Shown piece after piece: positions 13,170 through 20,537 of a stretch of 23,663 nt of DNA; within the stretch, counting starts at the first letter, position 1; the number at the start of each line of letters is the position of its first letter. The stretch covers positions 1 through 23,663 of the forward strand of contig DATMSA010000069.1 of NCBI GenBank assembly GCA_035565675.1, given 5' to 3'. The notes below the pieces were generated by a model, which was given only the letters and a program-made list of their open reading frames with translations, searched no databases and had not been told where the DNA came from. The DNA comes from Capillimicrobium sp035565675. GTDB taxonomy: Bacteria; Actinomycetota; Thermoleophilia; Solirubrobacterales; Solirubrobacteraceae. Position numbers and translations under genes: made by a program.

Positions 13170-14204
13170 GTGCGCGTCGCGGTCATCGGCACGGGGCTGA
13201 TCGGCGGGTCGGTCGGCATGGCCGCCCGCCGGCGCCTCGGCGCCGAGGTCCGCGGCGTCGGGCCCGAGGCGGCGCGCGCCGTCGAGCACGGCGCCGTCGA
13301 CGTGGCGTGCGCGACGATCGAGGAGGCCGTCGACGACGCGGAGATCGCGTTCGTCGCCACGCCGCTGGGCGTGCTCGCGGAGACCGTCGCCGCCGTGCTC
13401 GAGGCGGCCGGCCCCGACTGCGTCGTCACCGACGTCGGCTCGACGAAGACCGCGATCGTCGCCGCCGCCGACGACCCGCGGTTCGTCGGCGGCCACCCGC
13501 TCGCCGGCGCCGAGGCCGCCGGGGTGCAGCACTCGCGCGAGGACCTGTTCGCGGGCGCGGTCTGGTACCTGACGCCCGGGCCGTCGACGACCGGCGTGCT
13601 GTTCGAGCGCCTGCACCGGGCGATCGTCGCGCTGGGGGCGCGGCCGACCGCGATCGACCCCGACGTGCACGACCGCCTGATGGCCGCGGTGTCGCACCTG
13701 CCGCACGTCATCGCCAACGTGCTCGTCGCGCAGGCGTTCCGCGCGGTCGACGACGGCGAGACGCTGCCCGCGACCGGGCCCGGCTTCCGCGACGCCACGC
13801 GCATCGCCGGCGCCAACCCGCCGCTGTGGGCCGACATCCTGCTGGCCAACCGCGAGGCGCTGATCGCTCAGCTCGACGAGGCCGTCCACCGGCTGGGCGA
13901 GGCGCGCGCCGCGCTCGTGGCCGGCGACCGCGACAAGCTTCTGGCGCTGCAGACCGCCGCCCACGACGAGCGCCGCGCGCTCCTGGAGACCCACCTGGCC
14001 GGCGGGCCCGAGCGCGAGCTGCGCGTCCCGGTGCCCAACCGGCCCGGCGTGATCGCCGAGATCGCCCTCAAGCTCGGCCGGGCCGGCATCAACATCTCCG
14101 ACATGGCGCTGGCCCCCTCGCCCGACAACACGCAGGGCGAGGTGACGCTCTGGGTGGCGGAGGCCGACGCCGAGCGCGCCGCCGCGATCCTCGACGAGGA
14201 CTGA
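13170..14204 (+). CDS. tyrA: Prephenate dehydrogenase with C-terminal ACT domain
   Basis: NAD(P)-dependent oxidative decarboxylation of prephenate to 4-hydroxyphenylpyruvate, the tyrosine-specific step. The product has 344 residues. The Rossmann motif is GTGLIGGSVG (7-16). TyrA motifs follow: VATPLGV, TDVGSTK (87-93), GGHPLAGAE (107-115) and SHLPHVIAN with His176 and His179. A C-terminal ACT domain starts near 270 with ELRVPVPNRPGVIAEIALKLGRAG, and is likely to bind tyrosine or phenylalanine. GTG 13170 gives the canonical N-terminus. There is no Shine-Dalgarno, so translation may depend on aroF 12 bases upstream. The stop is only four bases from the stop of the convergent regulator gene. Confidence 0.95.
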   Translation: MRVAVIGTGLIGGSVGMAARRRLGAEVRGVGPEAARAVEHGAVDVACATIEEAVDDAEIAFVATPLGVLAETVAAVLEAAGPDCVVTDVGSTKTAIVAAADDPRFVGGHPLAGAEAAGVQHSREDLFAGAVWYLTPGPSTTGVLFERLHRAIVALGARPTAIDPDVHDRLMAAVSHLPHVIANVLVAQAFRAVDDGETLPATGPGFRDATRIAGANPPLWADILLANREALIAQLDEAVHRLGEARAALVAGDRDKLLALQTAAHDERRALLETHLAGGPERELRVPVPNRPGVIAEIALKLGRAGINISDMALAPSPDNTQGEVTLWVAEADAERAAAILDED

Positions 14205-14208
14205 CGCG

Positions 14209-15456
14209 CTACCCGGTCACGGGCGCCAGCCGCAGCGCGACGCGCAGCTCGAGCGTGCGCTCGGCGGCGCGGTGGCCGAGCAGCTCCTCGGCCCGGTGCA
14301 CCCGGTAGGCGACCGTGTTCTCGTGCACGCCCAGCCGGCGGCCGGCGCGCACGTAGCTGCAGCCCTCCTCCAGGAACGTGCGCAGTGTCGTGGCCAGCCG
14401 CACGCAGGCGGGATCGCACCCGGCCAGCGCGCCGAGCTCGCGCGCCACGAAGCGCCGGGACTGGTCGAGGTCGTGGACGGCGAGCGCCTCCAGCCCCACG
14501 TCGGCGTACGCGGTCCAGGCGCCGCGCGCGCCGGCCAGCCCGGCGACGCGGCGGGCGAGCTGGGCCTCGCCGTGGCTGACGCGGAAGCCCTCGACGCCGT
14601 GGCCGGGGTCGCCGAGCGCGACGCCCGTCCCGTCGAGCGCGTCGGCGGGCGCGGCGGCGACGTCGGGCGGGCGCAGCGTCCCGGCCCAGCAGGCGAGGGC
14701 GCGGTCGCCCTGGGGCACGGTCAGGGGCGCGGCGGCGCCCAGCCGGGCGGCGACGTCGCCGGCCGCGCGCTCCAGGCGCGAGAACCGCGCCTGGGCGGCG
14801 CCCGGCGCCTCGGCGGCGTCCGCGTCGTCGTCGCTCCACACGAGGTAGGCGACGTGGTGGCGGTCGAGCTCGTAGCCGAGCCGCTTGCTCGTCTCGGCCA
14901 CGTCGACGTCGGCGCCGCTCAGCAGCGCGCGCACCTCGGCGGCGCGCATGGCCGCCGCCCCGCGGACCCACTGCTCGCGCTCGCGCAGGTAGGCGGCGGT
15001 GAGCTGGCGCTCGACCTCCTCGACCGACGCGAACAGCCAGTCGCTCAGGTAGCCGAACGCGGCCACGAGCCGGTCGGGGTCGCCGGTGGCGGCGCGCAGG
15101 CGCTCCAGGCACAGGCGCGACAGGCGCGCCTGGCCGATCCGGTAGGCGCGCTGCAGCAGCTCCAGCGACAGGCCGCGGCGCACGTACTCCCGCGCGTAGC
15201 CGAGCGCCTCGGGCGGCGCGACCGCGCTGGTCGCCGGCGCCGCGTCGCGCAGCATCGAGACGGCCAGCCCGAGGTTGGCGCGCGTGCTCTGGCGCGTCCA
15301 CGTGCGCAGGTCGTCGTCGAGCTCGCCGAGGTGGGCGTGGATCGTGTCCGACAGGGCCGCCGAGACCGCGTCCAGCTCGGCGCCCAGCTCGTCGACCAGG
15401 GCGTCGACCAGCTCGCGCGTGGCGTGGGTGGGCGCGATCGGGACGGGATGGGACAC
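14209..15456 (-). CDS. PucR/CdaR family transcriptional regulator, probable regulator of the acx genes
   Basis: A 415-residue protein with an N-terminal helical sensory region (about 10-190, including RRGLSLELLQRAYRIGQARL) and a GGDEF-like middle region. The C-terminal PucR-type helix-turn-helix reads ATTLRTFLEEGCSYVRAGRR and then LGVHENTVAYRVHRAEELLG (about 355-400). Members usually activate catabolic operons in response to a metabolite; the ligand here is unknown. GTG 15456 is preceded by GAGAGGG and, 18 bases upstream, by a TAGACT box. It is transcribed divergently from acxA over 115 bases that hold a good inverted repeat, so it probably controls acxA-acxB and itself. Confidence 0.9.
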   Translation of the reverse strand: MSHPVPIAPTHATRELVDALVDELGAELDAVSAALSDTIHAHLGELDDDLRTWTRQSTRANLGLAVSMLRDAAPATSAVAPPEALGYAREYVRRGLSLELLQRAYRIGQARLSRLCLERLRAATGDPDRLVAAFGYLSDWLFASVEEVERQLTAAYLREREQWVRGAAAMRAAEVRALLSGADVDVAETSKRLGYELDRHHVAYLVWSDDDADAAEAPGAAQARFSRLERAAGDVAARLGAAAPLTVPQGDRALACWAGTLRPPDVAAAPADALDGTGVALGDPGHGVEGFRVSHGEAQLARRVAGLAGARGAWTAYADVGLEALAVHDLDQSRRFVARELGALAGCDPACVRLATTLRTFLEEGCSYVRAGRRLGVHENTVAYRVHRAEELLGHRAAERTLELRVALRLAPVTG

Positions 15457-15474
15457 GGACCCTCTCCGCCGCCG

Positions 15475-15480
15475 AGTCTA
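15475..15480 (-). promoter_or_regulatory. Candidate -10 box of the PucR/CdaR-type regulator gene (TAGACT)
   Basis: Read on the minus strand, TAGACT lies 18 bases before the regulator GTG. This leaves room for a short leader that carries GAGAGGG. It is one of the few transcription-unit starts in the window with both a -10-like box and a Shine-Dalgarno. Confidence 0.35.
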
Positions 15481-15482
15481 TG

Positions 15483-15509
15483 GCCGTTTGTCGTGTGACC
15501 ACAAGCGGC
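15483..15509. promoter_or_regulatory. Inverted-repeat operator candidate between the regulator gene and acxA
   Basis: GCCGTTTGT (15483-15491) and ACAAGCGGC (15501-15509) form a 9-bp inverted repeat with one mismatch around a 9-base spacer. Inside it, TGTG-AC-CACA (15494-15503) is a second, perfect palindrome. It is notably AT-richer than its surroundings. It begins three bases upstream of the regulator's -10 box, so binding could repress the regulator. It lies about 50-75 bases upstream of the acxA -10 box, a normal activator position. Confidence 0.5.
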
Positions 15510-15559
15510 ACCCGCGACCCTCGGTCCGCCGGTACGACCACGCGGCGCCGGAGCGGGCG

Positions 15560-15565
15560 TAGCGT
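15560..15565 (+). promoter_or_regulatory. Candidate -10 box of acxA (TAGCGT)
   Basis: TAGCGT is followed by 6 bases and then the acxA ATG, with no Shine-Dalgarno. This predicts a leaderless acxA message. It is nearly the same as the box before the MFS gene. Confidence 0.45.
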
Positions 15566-15571
15566 CGCGCC

Positions 15572-17719
15572 ATGGCGACGACACCGCACGCGCCGCGCGT
15601 CCTGGCCATCGACGCCGGCGGCACGATGACCGACACGTTCATCGTCGACGACGCCGGGCGCTTCGTCGTCGGCAAGGCCCAGACCACGCCCCACGACGAG
15701 TCGCTCGGGCTGATGGCGTCCGCCGAGGACGCGCTGCGCCAGTGGGACGCCGACGTGGCGGGCGGCTTCCCGCAGATCCGCTCGGCCGTGTTCTCGGGCA
15801 CGGCGATGCTCAACCGGCTGCTGACCCGCAGCGGCCGGCGGGTCGGCGCGATCGTCACCGCCGGGCAGGAGGACGCGCTGCAGATGGAGCGCGGCATCCA
15901 GACGCACCTGGGCTCCTCCTACGCCGACCGCCTCCACGTCGCCACCCACCACCACAACGAGCCGCTGATCCCGCGCGAGCGGGTCCACGGCGTGCGCGGG
16001 CGCATCGACCTGTTCGGGGCCGAGGTGCTGGCGCTGCGCGAGGAGGACGTGCGCGAGGCCGCGGCCGCGCTGCTTGACGCCGGCGTCGAGGGCATCGTGA
16101 TCTCGCTGCTGTTCTCGTACCGCAACCCCGCCCACGAGGCGCGCGTGGCCGAGATCGTCGCCGAGGAGAAGGCGCGCCGCGGTGTCGACGGCGACTGCCC
16201 GGTGTTCGTGTCCAGCGACCTGTACCCGTCGCGCCGCGACTTCCCGCGGCTGAACACGACCGTGATCGAGGCCTACGCGGCCGAGCCGTCGCGCGGCACG
16301 CTGCGCGCCGTGCGCGAGCGCACCCGCGAGGCCGGCGCCGGCTTCGAGCTGCGGGTGATGGCCAGCCACGGCGGGACGATCAGCATCGACGCCGACCAGC
16401 TCGCCACCACGCTGGTGTCCGGCCCGATCGGCGGCGTCGTGGGCGCGCGCTGGCTGGCCGAGCGCATCGGGCTCGACAACGTGCTCTGCACCGACATCGG
16501 CGGGACGTCGTTCGACATCGCGCTGCTGACCGGGCGCCGCTACGAGGTCACGACCACGCCGGCGATCGCGCGCTTCGTGCTGAACATGCCGCTCGTCCAG
16601 ATCGACTCGGTCGGCGCCGGCTGCGGCTCCTACGTGCGCATCGACCCCAACGCCCGGCGGCCGGAGATCGGGCCCGACTCGGCCGGCGCGCTGATCGGCA
16701 CCGCGTGGCCCGAGGGCGGCGTCGACACCGTCTCGATCACCGACCTCAACCTCGTGCTCGGGCGCCTGAACCCCGACTACTTCCTCGGCGGCCAGGTGCG
16801 CCTCGACGTCGAGCGCGCCCGCCACGAGGTCGAGCGCCAGATCGCCCGGCCGCTGGGGCTCGGCGTCGAGGAGGCGGCGGCCGGCGTCATCGGCCTGTTC
16901 GAGGCGTCGCTGCGCAACGAGGCGGTCGGGCGCATCCTCGGCAAGGGCTACGGCCCGGGCGACTACACCCTGCTGTGCTACGGCGGCGGCGGCCCGCTGC
17001 ACGTGGCCGGCTACACGCAGGGCGTGCCCTACCGCGAGGTGCTGGTGCCCGAGTGGGCGGCCGGCTTCAGCGCCTTCGGCTGCGCCTGCGCCGACTTCGA
17101 GTACCGCTTCGACCGCCAGGTCGACCTGCCACTGCTGCCGAGCTTCGGCCCCGAGCAGCGCGTCGCGATCGGCGGGATGCTGACCCAGGCGTGGCGCGCG
17201 CTGGAGGAGCGCGTCCGGGCCGAGTTCGCCAAGTCCGGCTACGCGCCCGAGGACATCGCGTTCACGCACCTCGTCCGCATGCAGTACTACGGCCAGCTCG
17301 TCGACATCGAGGTCGAGGCGCCGACCGCGGCGATCGAGACCGACGCCGACGTCGACGCGCTCATCGCCGCCTTCGAGGACACCAACGCCCGCATGTACGC
17401 GCGCGCCGCCTCCTCGCCCGAGCTGGGCTACCTCGTCGCGCAGGCGGCCGTGAAGGGCTCCGTGGCGATCGAGAAGCCGACGCTGCCGGTCATCGCCCGC
17501 GAGCGCGGCGCGCCGCCGGTCAAGGCGACGCGGCCCGTGTGGTGGGCCGACGGCCCCGCCACGGCCGACGTGGTCGAGATGACCGACGTGCGGCCCGGCC
17601 ACGCGATCGAGGGGCCGGCGATCCTCGAGGCCGAGTCCACGACGTTCCCGATCCCGCCCGACCGTCGCGCCACGCTCGACGAGCACGGCATCTTCCACCT
17701 CGAGGGCAAGGAGGGCTGA
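15572..17719 (+). CDS. acxA: Acetone carboxylase beta subunit-like protein (hydantoinase A/oxoprolinase family)
   Basis: ATP-using subunit of a carboxylase related to acetone carboxylase, which makes acetoacetate from acetone and bicarbonate. The 715-residue length is close to that of Xanthobacter AcxA. The two actin-fold phosphate-binding motifs of the HyuA family are present: AIDAGGTMTDTF near residue 12 and CTDIGGTSFDIALL near residue 308. Segments I recognise from AcxA include KAQTTPHDESLGLMAS, SGTAMLNR, EAYAAEPSRGTL, ASHGGTISIDADQLA, VSGPIGGVVGA and EWAAGFSAFGCACADFEYRF. Acetone carboxylase is a better match than hydantoinase, but acetophenone or another ketone as substrate remains possible. 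The fused alpha-gamma gene follows after four bases. Confidence 0.88.
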   Translation: MATTPHAPRVLAIDAGGTMTDTFIVDDAGRFVVGKAQTTPHDESLGLMASAEDALRQWDADVAGGFPQIRSAVFSGTAMLNRLLTRSGRRVGAIVTAGQEDALQMERGIQTHLGSSYADRLHVATHHHNEPLIPRERVHGVRGRIDLFGAEVLALREEDVREAAAALLDAGVEGIVISLLFSYRNPAHEARVAEIVAEEKARRGVDGDCPVFVSSDLYPSRRDFPRLNTTVIEAYAAEPSRGTLRAVRERTREAGAGFELRVMASHGGTISIDADQLATTLVSGPIGGVVGARWLAERIGLDNVLCTDIGGTSFDIALLTGRRYEVTTTPAIARFVLNMPLVQIDSVGAGCGSYVRIDPNARRPEIGPDSAGALIGTAWPEGGVDTVSITDLNLVLGRLNPDYFLGGQVRLDVERARHEVERQIARPLGLGVEEAAAGVIGLFEASLRNEAVGRILGKGYGPGDYTLLCYGGGGPLHVAGYTQGVPYREVLVPEWAAGFSAFGCACADFEYRFDRQVDLPLLPSFGPEQRVAIGGMLTQAWRALEERVRAEFAKSGYAPEDIAFTHLVRMQYYGQLVDIEVEAPTAAIETDADVDALIAAFEDTNARMYARAASSPELGYLVAQAAVKGSVAIEKPTLPVIARERGAPPVKATRPVWWADGPATADVVEMTDVRPGHAIEGPAILEAESTTFPIPPDRRATLDEHGIFHLEGKEG

Positions 17720-17723
17720 CGCC

Positions 17724-20504
17724 ATGGCCACGATCGACACCGTCCGTCCGGCGCCGATCGGCTGGGACGGGCGGACGCTGGCGCAGATGCTCGAGGAGGC
17801 CGAGGCGCGCTTCGCGCAGACCGGCCACTACCAGGGCCTCGAGCGCCTCGCGCTCAAGGAGGCCGACCCGCTGCACTTCGAGAAGCTGTTCGCGCGCGTC
17901 CGCGGCGGCCTCGTCACCGCGCGCGAGACCGCGCTGAACATCAGCGCGTCGCCGATCGTGCGCGAGCTGGGGGAGATCTCGTTCGCGCTCTACACGCCCG
18001 AGGGCGACAACGTGGCGCTGTCGACGGGGATCATCGTCCACGTCCACACCATGAGCGAGGCGATCAAGTTCATGGTGCGCAACGGCTGGGAGGACAACCC
18101 GGGCATCCGGCCCGGCGACATCTTCGCCAACAACCAGCCGACGATCGGCGACGTCCACAACGCCGACGTGCAGACGTTCGTGCCGATCTTCGACCCCGGC
18201 GGCAGCGGCGAGCTCGTCGCGTGGGCGGGCGGCGTCATCCACGTGATGGACATCGGCGCGACCGCGCCCGGCGGGGTCTGCATCGCGCCGACGACCCGCT
18301 ACGACGACGGCATCGACCTGCACTGCATGAAGATCGGCGAGGGCGACGAGATCGCCCGCTGGCACCTCAAGCGCGTGTCGATGCAGAGCCGGGCGCCCGG
18401 CCTGTACATCCTCGACGAGCGCACCCGCCTGGCCGGCTGCCACATGATCCGCGACGCGGTCGAGCGGCTCGTCGACGAGGAGGGGCTCGACGTCTTCAAG
18501 GCGTTCATGCGCGAGGCGATCGAGGACGGGCGGCGGGCGTTCAAGTCCCGCGTGCGCGGCCTGCTCGTCCCCGGCCGCTACCGCTCCTGCGGGTTCACCG
18601 AGGCGCGCTACGCCGACAAGGCCAACCTGCCCAAGCGCGCCCGGCGCGACCTCATCATCCACGGCGCCTACGAGGCCGTCGTCGACCGCGACGGGCGCTG
18701 GACGACCGACCTGCGCGGCTCGTCGGCGTGGGGCTGGCACTCGTTCAACGCGACCCCGTCGGCCCAGCAGGGCATGCAGTGGATCCTGTTCACGCAGACG
18801 CTGATCTGCAACGACAAGATCAACGACGGCGCCTACTACGCGACCGAGCTGAAGCTCACGCCCGGGAGCTGGGCCGACCTCGGCGACGCGCCGTGCTCGT
18901 CGTCGGCGCCGTGGGCGCCGATGTTCGCGACCTCGGTGGGCTACATGCGCGCGATCTCGCGGGCGCTGCAGTCGCGCGGCTACATCGAGGAGGTCGTGGC
19001 CGCCTACACGACGCCGGGCAACGTCGCCCAGGGCGGCGGGCTCGACCACTTCGGCCAGGTGTCGGGCTTCATGAACTTCGAGATCGGCGCGCAGGGCCAG
19101 GGCGCCAAGTACGTGCTCGACGGCCTCGACTACGGCGCCGCCGTCTTCAACCCCGAGGGCGACATGGGCGACATCGAGATGTGGGAGCTCGTGATGCCGA
19201 TGCTCTACCTCGGCCGCCGCATCCGCCCCAACACCGGCGGCTGGGGCCGCCACCGCGGCGGCTCGTCGTTCGAGTCGCTGCTGCTCGTGCACGGCACGCA
19301 GGACTTCGAGGTCGAGAGCCTCGGCTCCGGCGGCATGCTCACGTCGCCGGGACTGTTCGGCGGCTACCCGGCCCCGAGCGCCTACGTGCACATGGTGTTC
19401 GGCTCCGACGCCTACGCGCAGGCCGCCGCCGGCGCGGCCTACCCGGTCGGCGACGTCAGCGGCGAGGACCTGGAGATGCAGGCGTTCGCCGGCGACCACC
19501 TCGTCCGCCAGGACCCGTTCACGATGATGATGGCGGTCCGCAGCGGCGACCTGTACCTGTCGGCCGGCCGCGGGGGCGGCGGGCTCGGCGACCCGCTGCT
19601 GCGCGACGACGCGCGCCTGGCGGAGGACATCGCCGGCGGGCACCTGCAGCCGCGCTGGGCCGACCGCGCGTACGGCCGGCGCGACCGCGACGCCGTGCGC
19701 CGCCGGCGCCTGGAGCGCGCCCGCCCGGCCTCGGCGTGGTGGGCCGAGCAGCGCGAGCGGATCCTCGCCCAGGACCTGATCGAGCCGGTGAAGGTCATGT
19801 ACGCGGAGTCGATGCGCCTGGAGCCGGCGTGGGCGGCCGAGTACCGCGGCTTCTGGGACCTGCCCGATGACTTCGACTTCGACGTCGTCACGCCGACCGT
19901 CGCGGTGCCGAGGGCGGCGCCGGGCAAGGTCACGCCGCAGGAGTCGGCGCGCGGGTTCCTGGCCGGCTCGACGGTGTTCCGGCCCACCGACGAGATCGAG
20001 GTGCCGGTCGCTCGCGAGATGACCCGCGAGACGCTGGCCGACCTGCTCGACGAGCGGCTGTCGCGCGCGGCGATCCGGGAGATCCAGTCCTCGATCAAGG
20101 ACCCGGACCGCTTCGACCTGTGGGTGGCGCTGCTGCAGGAGCGCGTCGACTACGACGACCGGATCGTGCTGCCCTACGGCGAGGGCATGAACATCGTGCG
20201 CCGCCGCTCCGACGGCGAGCTCGTCGTCCGCACCGACGCGGGCGCCGACCTGTGCCGCTGGGACGAGAACTGGAAGCTGCACGTCCCGATGTTCGTGCGC
20301 GACACCGACGCGCTCTACGAGGAGGTCTACCCGAGGCTCGGGCACCCCGACGGCGACTGGCAGGAGCTGCGCGAGTACTACTGCCCCGTCTCCGGGCGCC
20401 TGCTGGAGACCGAGGCGGTGCCGCCCGGCTACCCGGTCGTGCACGAGTACCTACCCGACCTGGTCGGCTTCTACGAGGGCTGGCTGGGGCGCGAGGTGCC
20501 CTAG
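17724..20504 (+). CDS. acxB: Fused acetone carboxylase alpha and gamma subunit-like protein (hydantoinase B/oxoprolinase family)
   Basis: Residues 1 to about 730 match the AcxB alpha subunit (hydantoinase B family), the metal-containing carboxylation subunit. Likely metal ligands are His145, Asp148 (GDVHNAD) and His173 (GGVIHVMD), with other AcxB segments such as LDERTRLAGCHMI, GSSAWGWHSFNA, YNPEGDMGD-like FNPEGDMGDIEMWEL and RGGSSFESL. A linker leads to residues 765-926, which match nearly the whole AcxC gamma subunit: KDPDRFDLWVALLQER, LCRWDENWKL, VYPRLG, REYYCP and GFYEGWLGREVP. Usual AcxB is about 770 residues, so the 926 here reflect a fusion. The gamma part keeps only Cys844 and Cys887 of the cysteines expected to bind zinc. 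AAGGAGGG (17708-17715) gives a strong ribosome-binding site 8 bases upstream. Confidence 0.88.
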   Translation: MATIDTVRPAPIGWDGRTLAQMLEEAEARFAQTGHYQGLERLALKEADPLHFEKLFARVRGGLVTARETALNISASPIVRELGEISFALYTPEGDNVALSTGIIVHVHTMSEAIKFMVRNGWEDNPGIRPGDIFANNQPTIGDVHNADVQTFVPIFDPGGSGELVAWAGGVIHVMDIGATAPGGVCIAPTTRYDDGIDLHCMKIGEGDEIARWHLKRVSMQSRAPGLYILDERTRLAGCHMIRDAVERLVDEEGLDVFKAFMREAIEDGRRAFKSRVRGLLVPGRYRSCGFTEARYADKANLPKRARRDLIIHGAYEAVVDRDGRWTTDLRGSSAWGWHSFNATPSAQQGMQWILFTQTLICNDKINDGAYYATELKLTPGSWADLGDAPCSSSAPWAPMFATSVGYMRAISRALQSRGYIEEVVAAYTTPGNVAQGGGLDHFGQVSGFMNFEIGAQGQGAKYVLDGLDYGAAVFNPEGDMGDIEMWELVMPMLYLGRRIRPNTGGWGRHRGGSSFESLLLVHGTQDFEVESLGSGGMLTSPGLFGGYPAPSAYVHMVFGSDAYAQAAAGAAYPVGDVSGEDLEMQAFAGDHLVRQDPFTMMMAVRSGDLYLSAGRGGGGLGDPLLRDDARLAEDIAGGHLQPRWADRAYGRRDRDAVRRRRLERARPASAWWAEQRERILAQDLIEPVKVMYAESMRLEPAWAAEYRGFWDLPDDFDFDVVTPTVAVPRAAPGKVTPQESARGFLAGSTVFRPTDEIEVPVAREMTRETLADLLDERLSRAAIREIQSSIKDPDRFDLWVALLQERVDYDDRIVLPYGEGMNIVRRRSDGELVVRTDAGADLCRWDENWKLHVPMFVRDTDALYEEVYPRLGHPDGDWQELREYYCPVSGRLLETEAVPPGYPVVHEYLPDLVGFYEGWLGREVP

Positions 20505-20519
20505 CCGCGGCCGCTCGAC

Positions 20520-20525
20520 TACTGT
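20520..20525 (+). promoter_or_regulatory. Candidate -10 box of aroA (TACTGT)
   Basis: TACTGT lies in the 33-base gap after the acx fusion gene and 12 bases before the aroA ATG, without a Shine-Dalgarno. It would let aroA-cmk-der be expressed independently of the inducible acx genes upstream. Confidence 0.4.
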
Positions 20526-20537
20526 CGGGCGTCCCAG

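Noticed and set aside
14272..15498. Plus-strand 408-codon frame opposite the PucR/CdaR regulator
   Set aside because: Composition is Ala/Gly/Arg/Gln-rich without motifs, while the opposite strand encodes a clear PucR-type helix-turn-helix.
17720..17723. Possible frameshift or split between the acx genes, or within the fusion
   Set aside because: The four-base gap with a strong ribosome-binding site is a normal operon junction. The alpha-gamma fusion is a single uninterrupted frame with an intact linker.
13868..20444. Minus-strand open frames of 1290 and 974 codons opposite tyrA, acxA and acxB
   Set aside because: The same GC artefact: no recognisable domain, composition dominated by Arg, Ala, Asp, Val and Gly, and complete overlap with well-supported genes. 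The regulator at 14209-15456 uses a different minus-strand frame.
20505..20519. GCCGCGGC palindrome after the acx fusion as a terminator
   Set aside because: The self-complementary stretch is only 8 bases with no loop and no T run, which is expected by chance in this composition.
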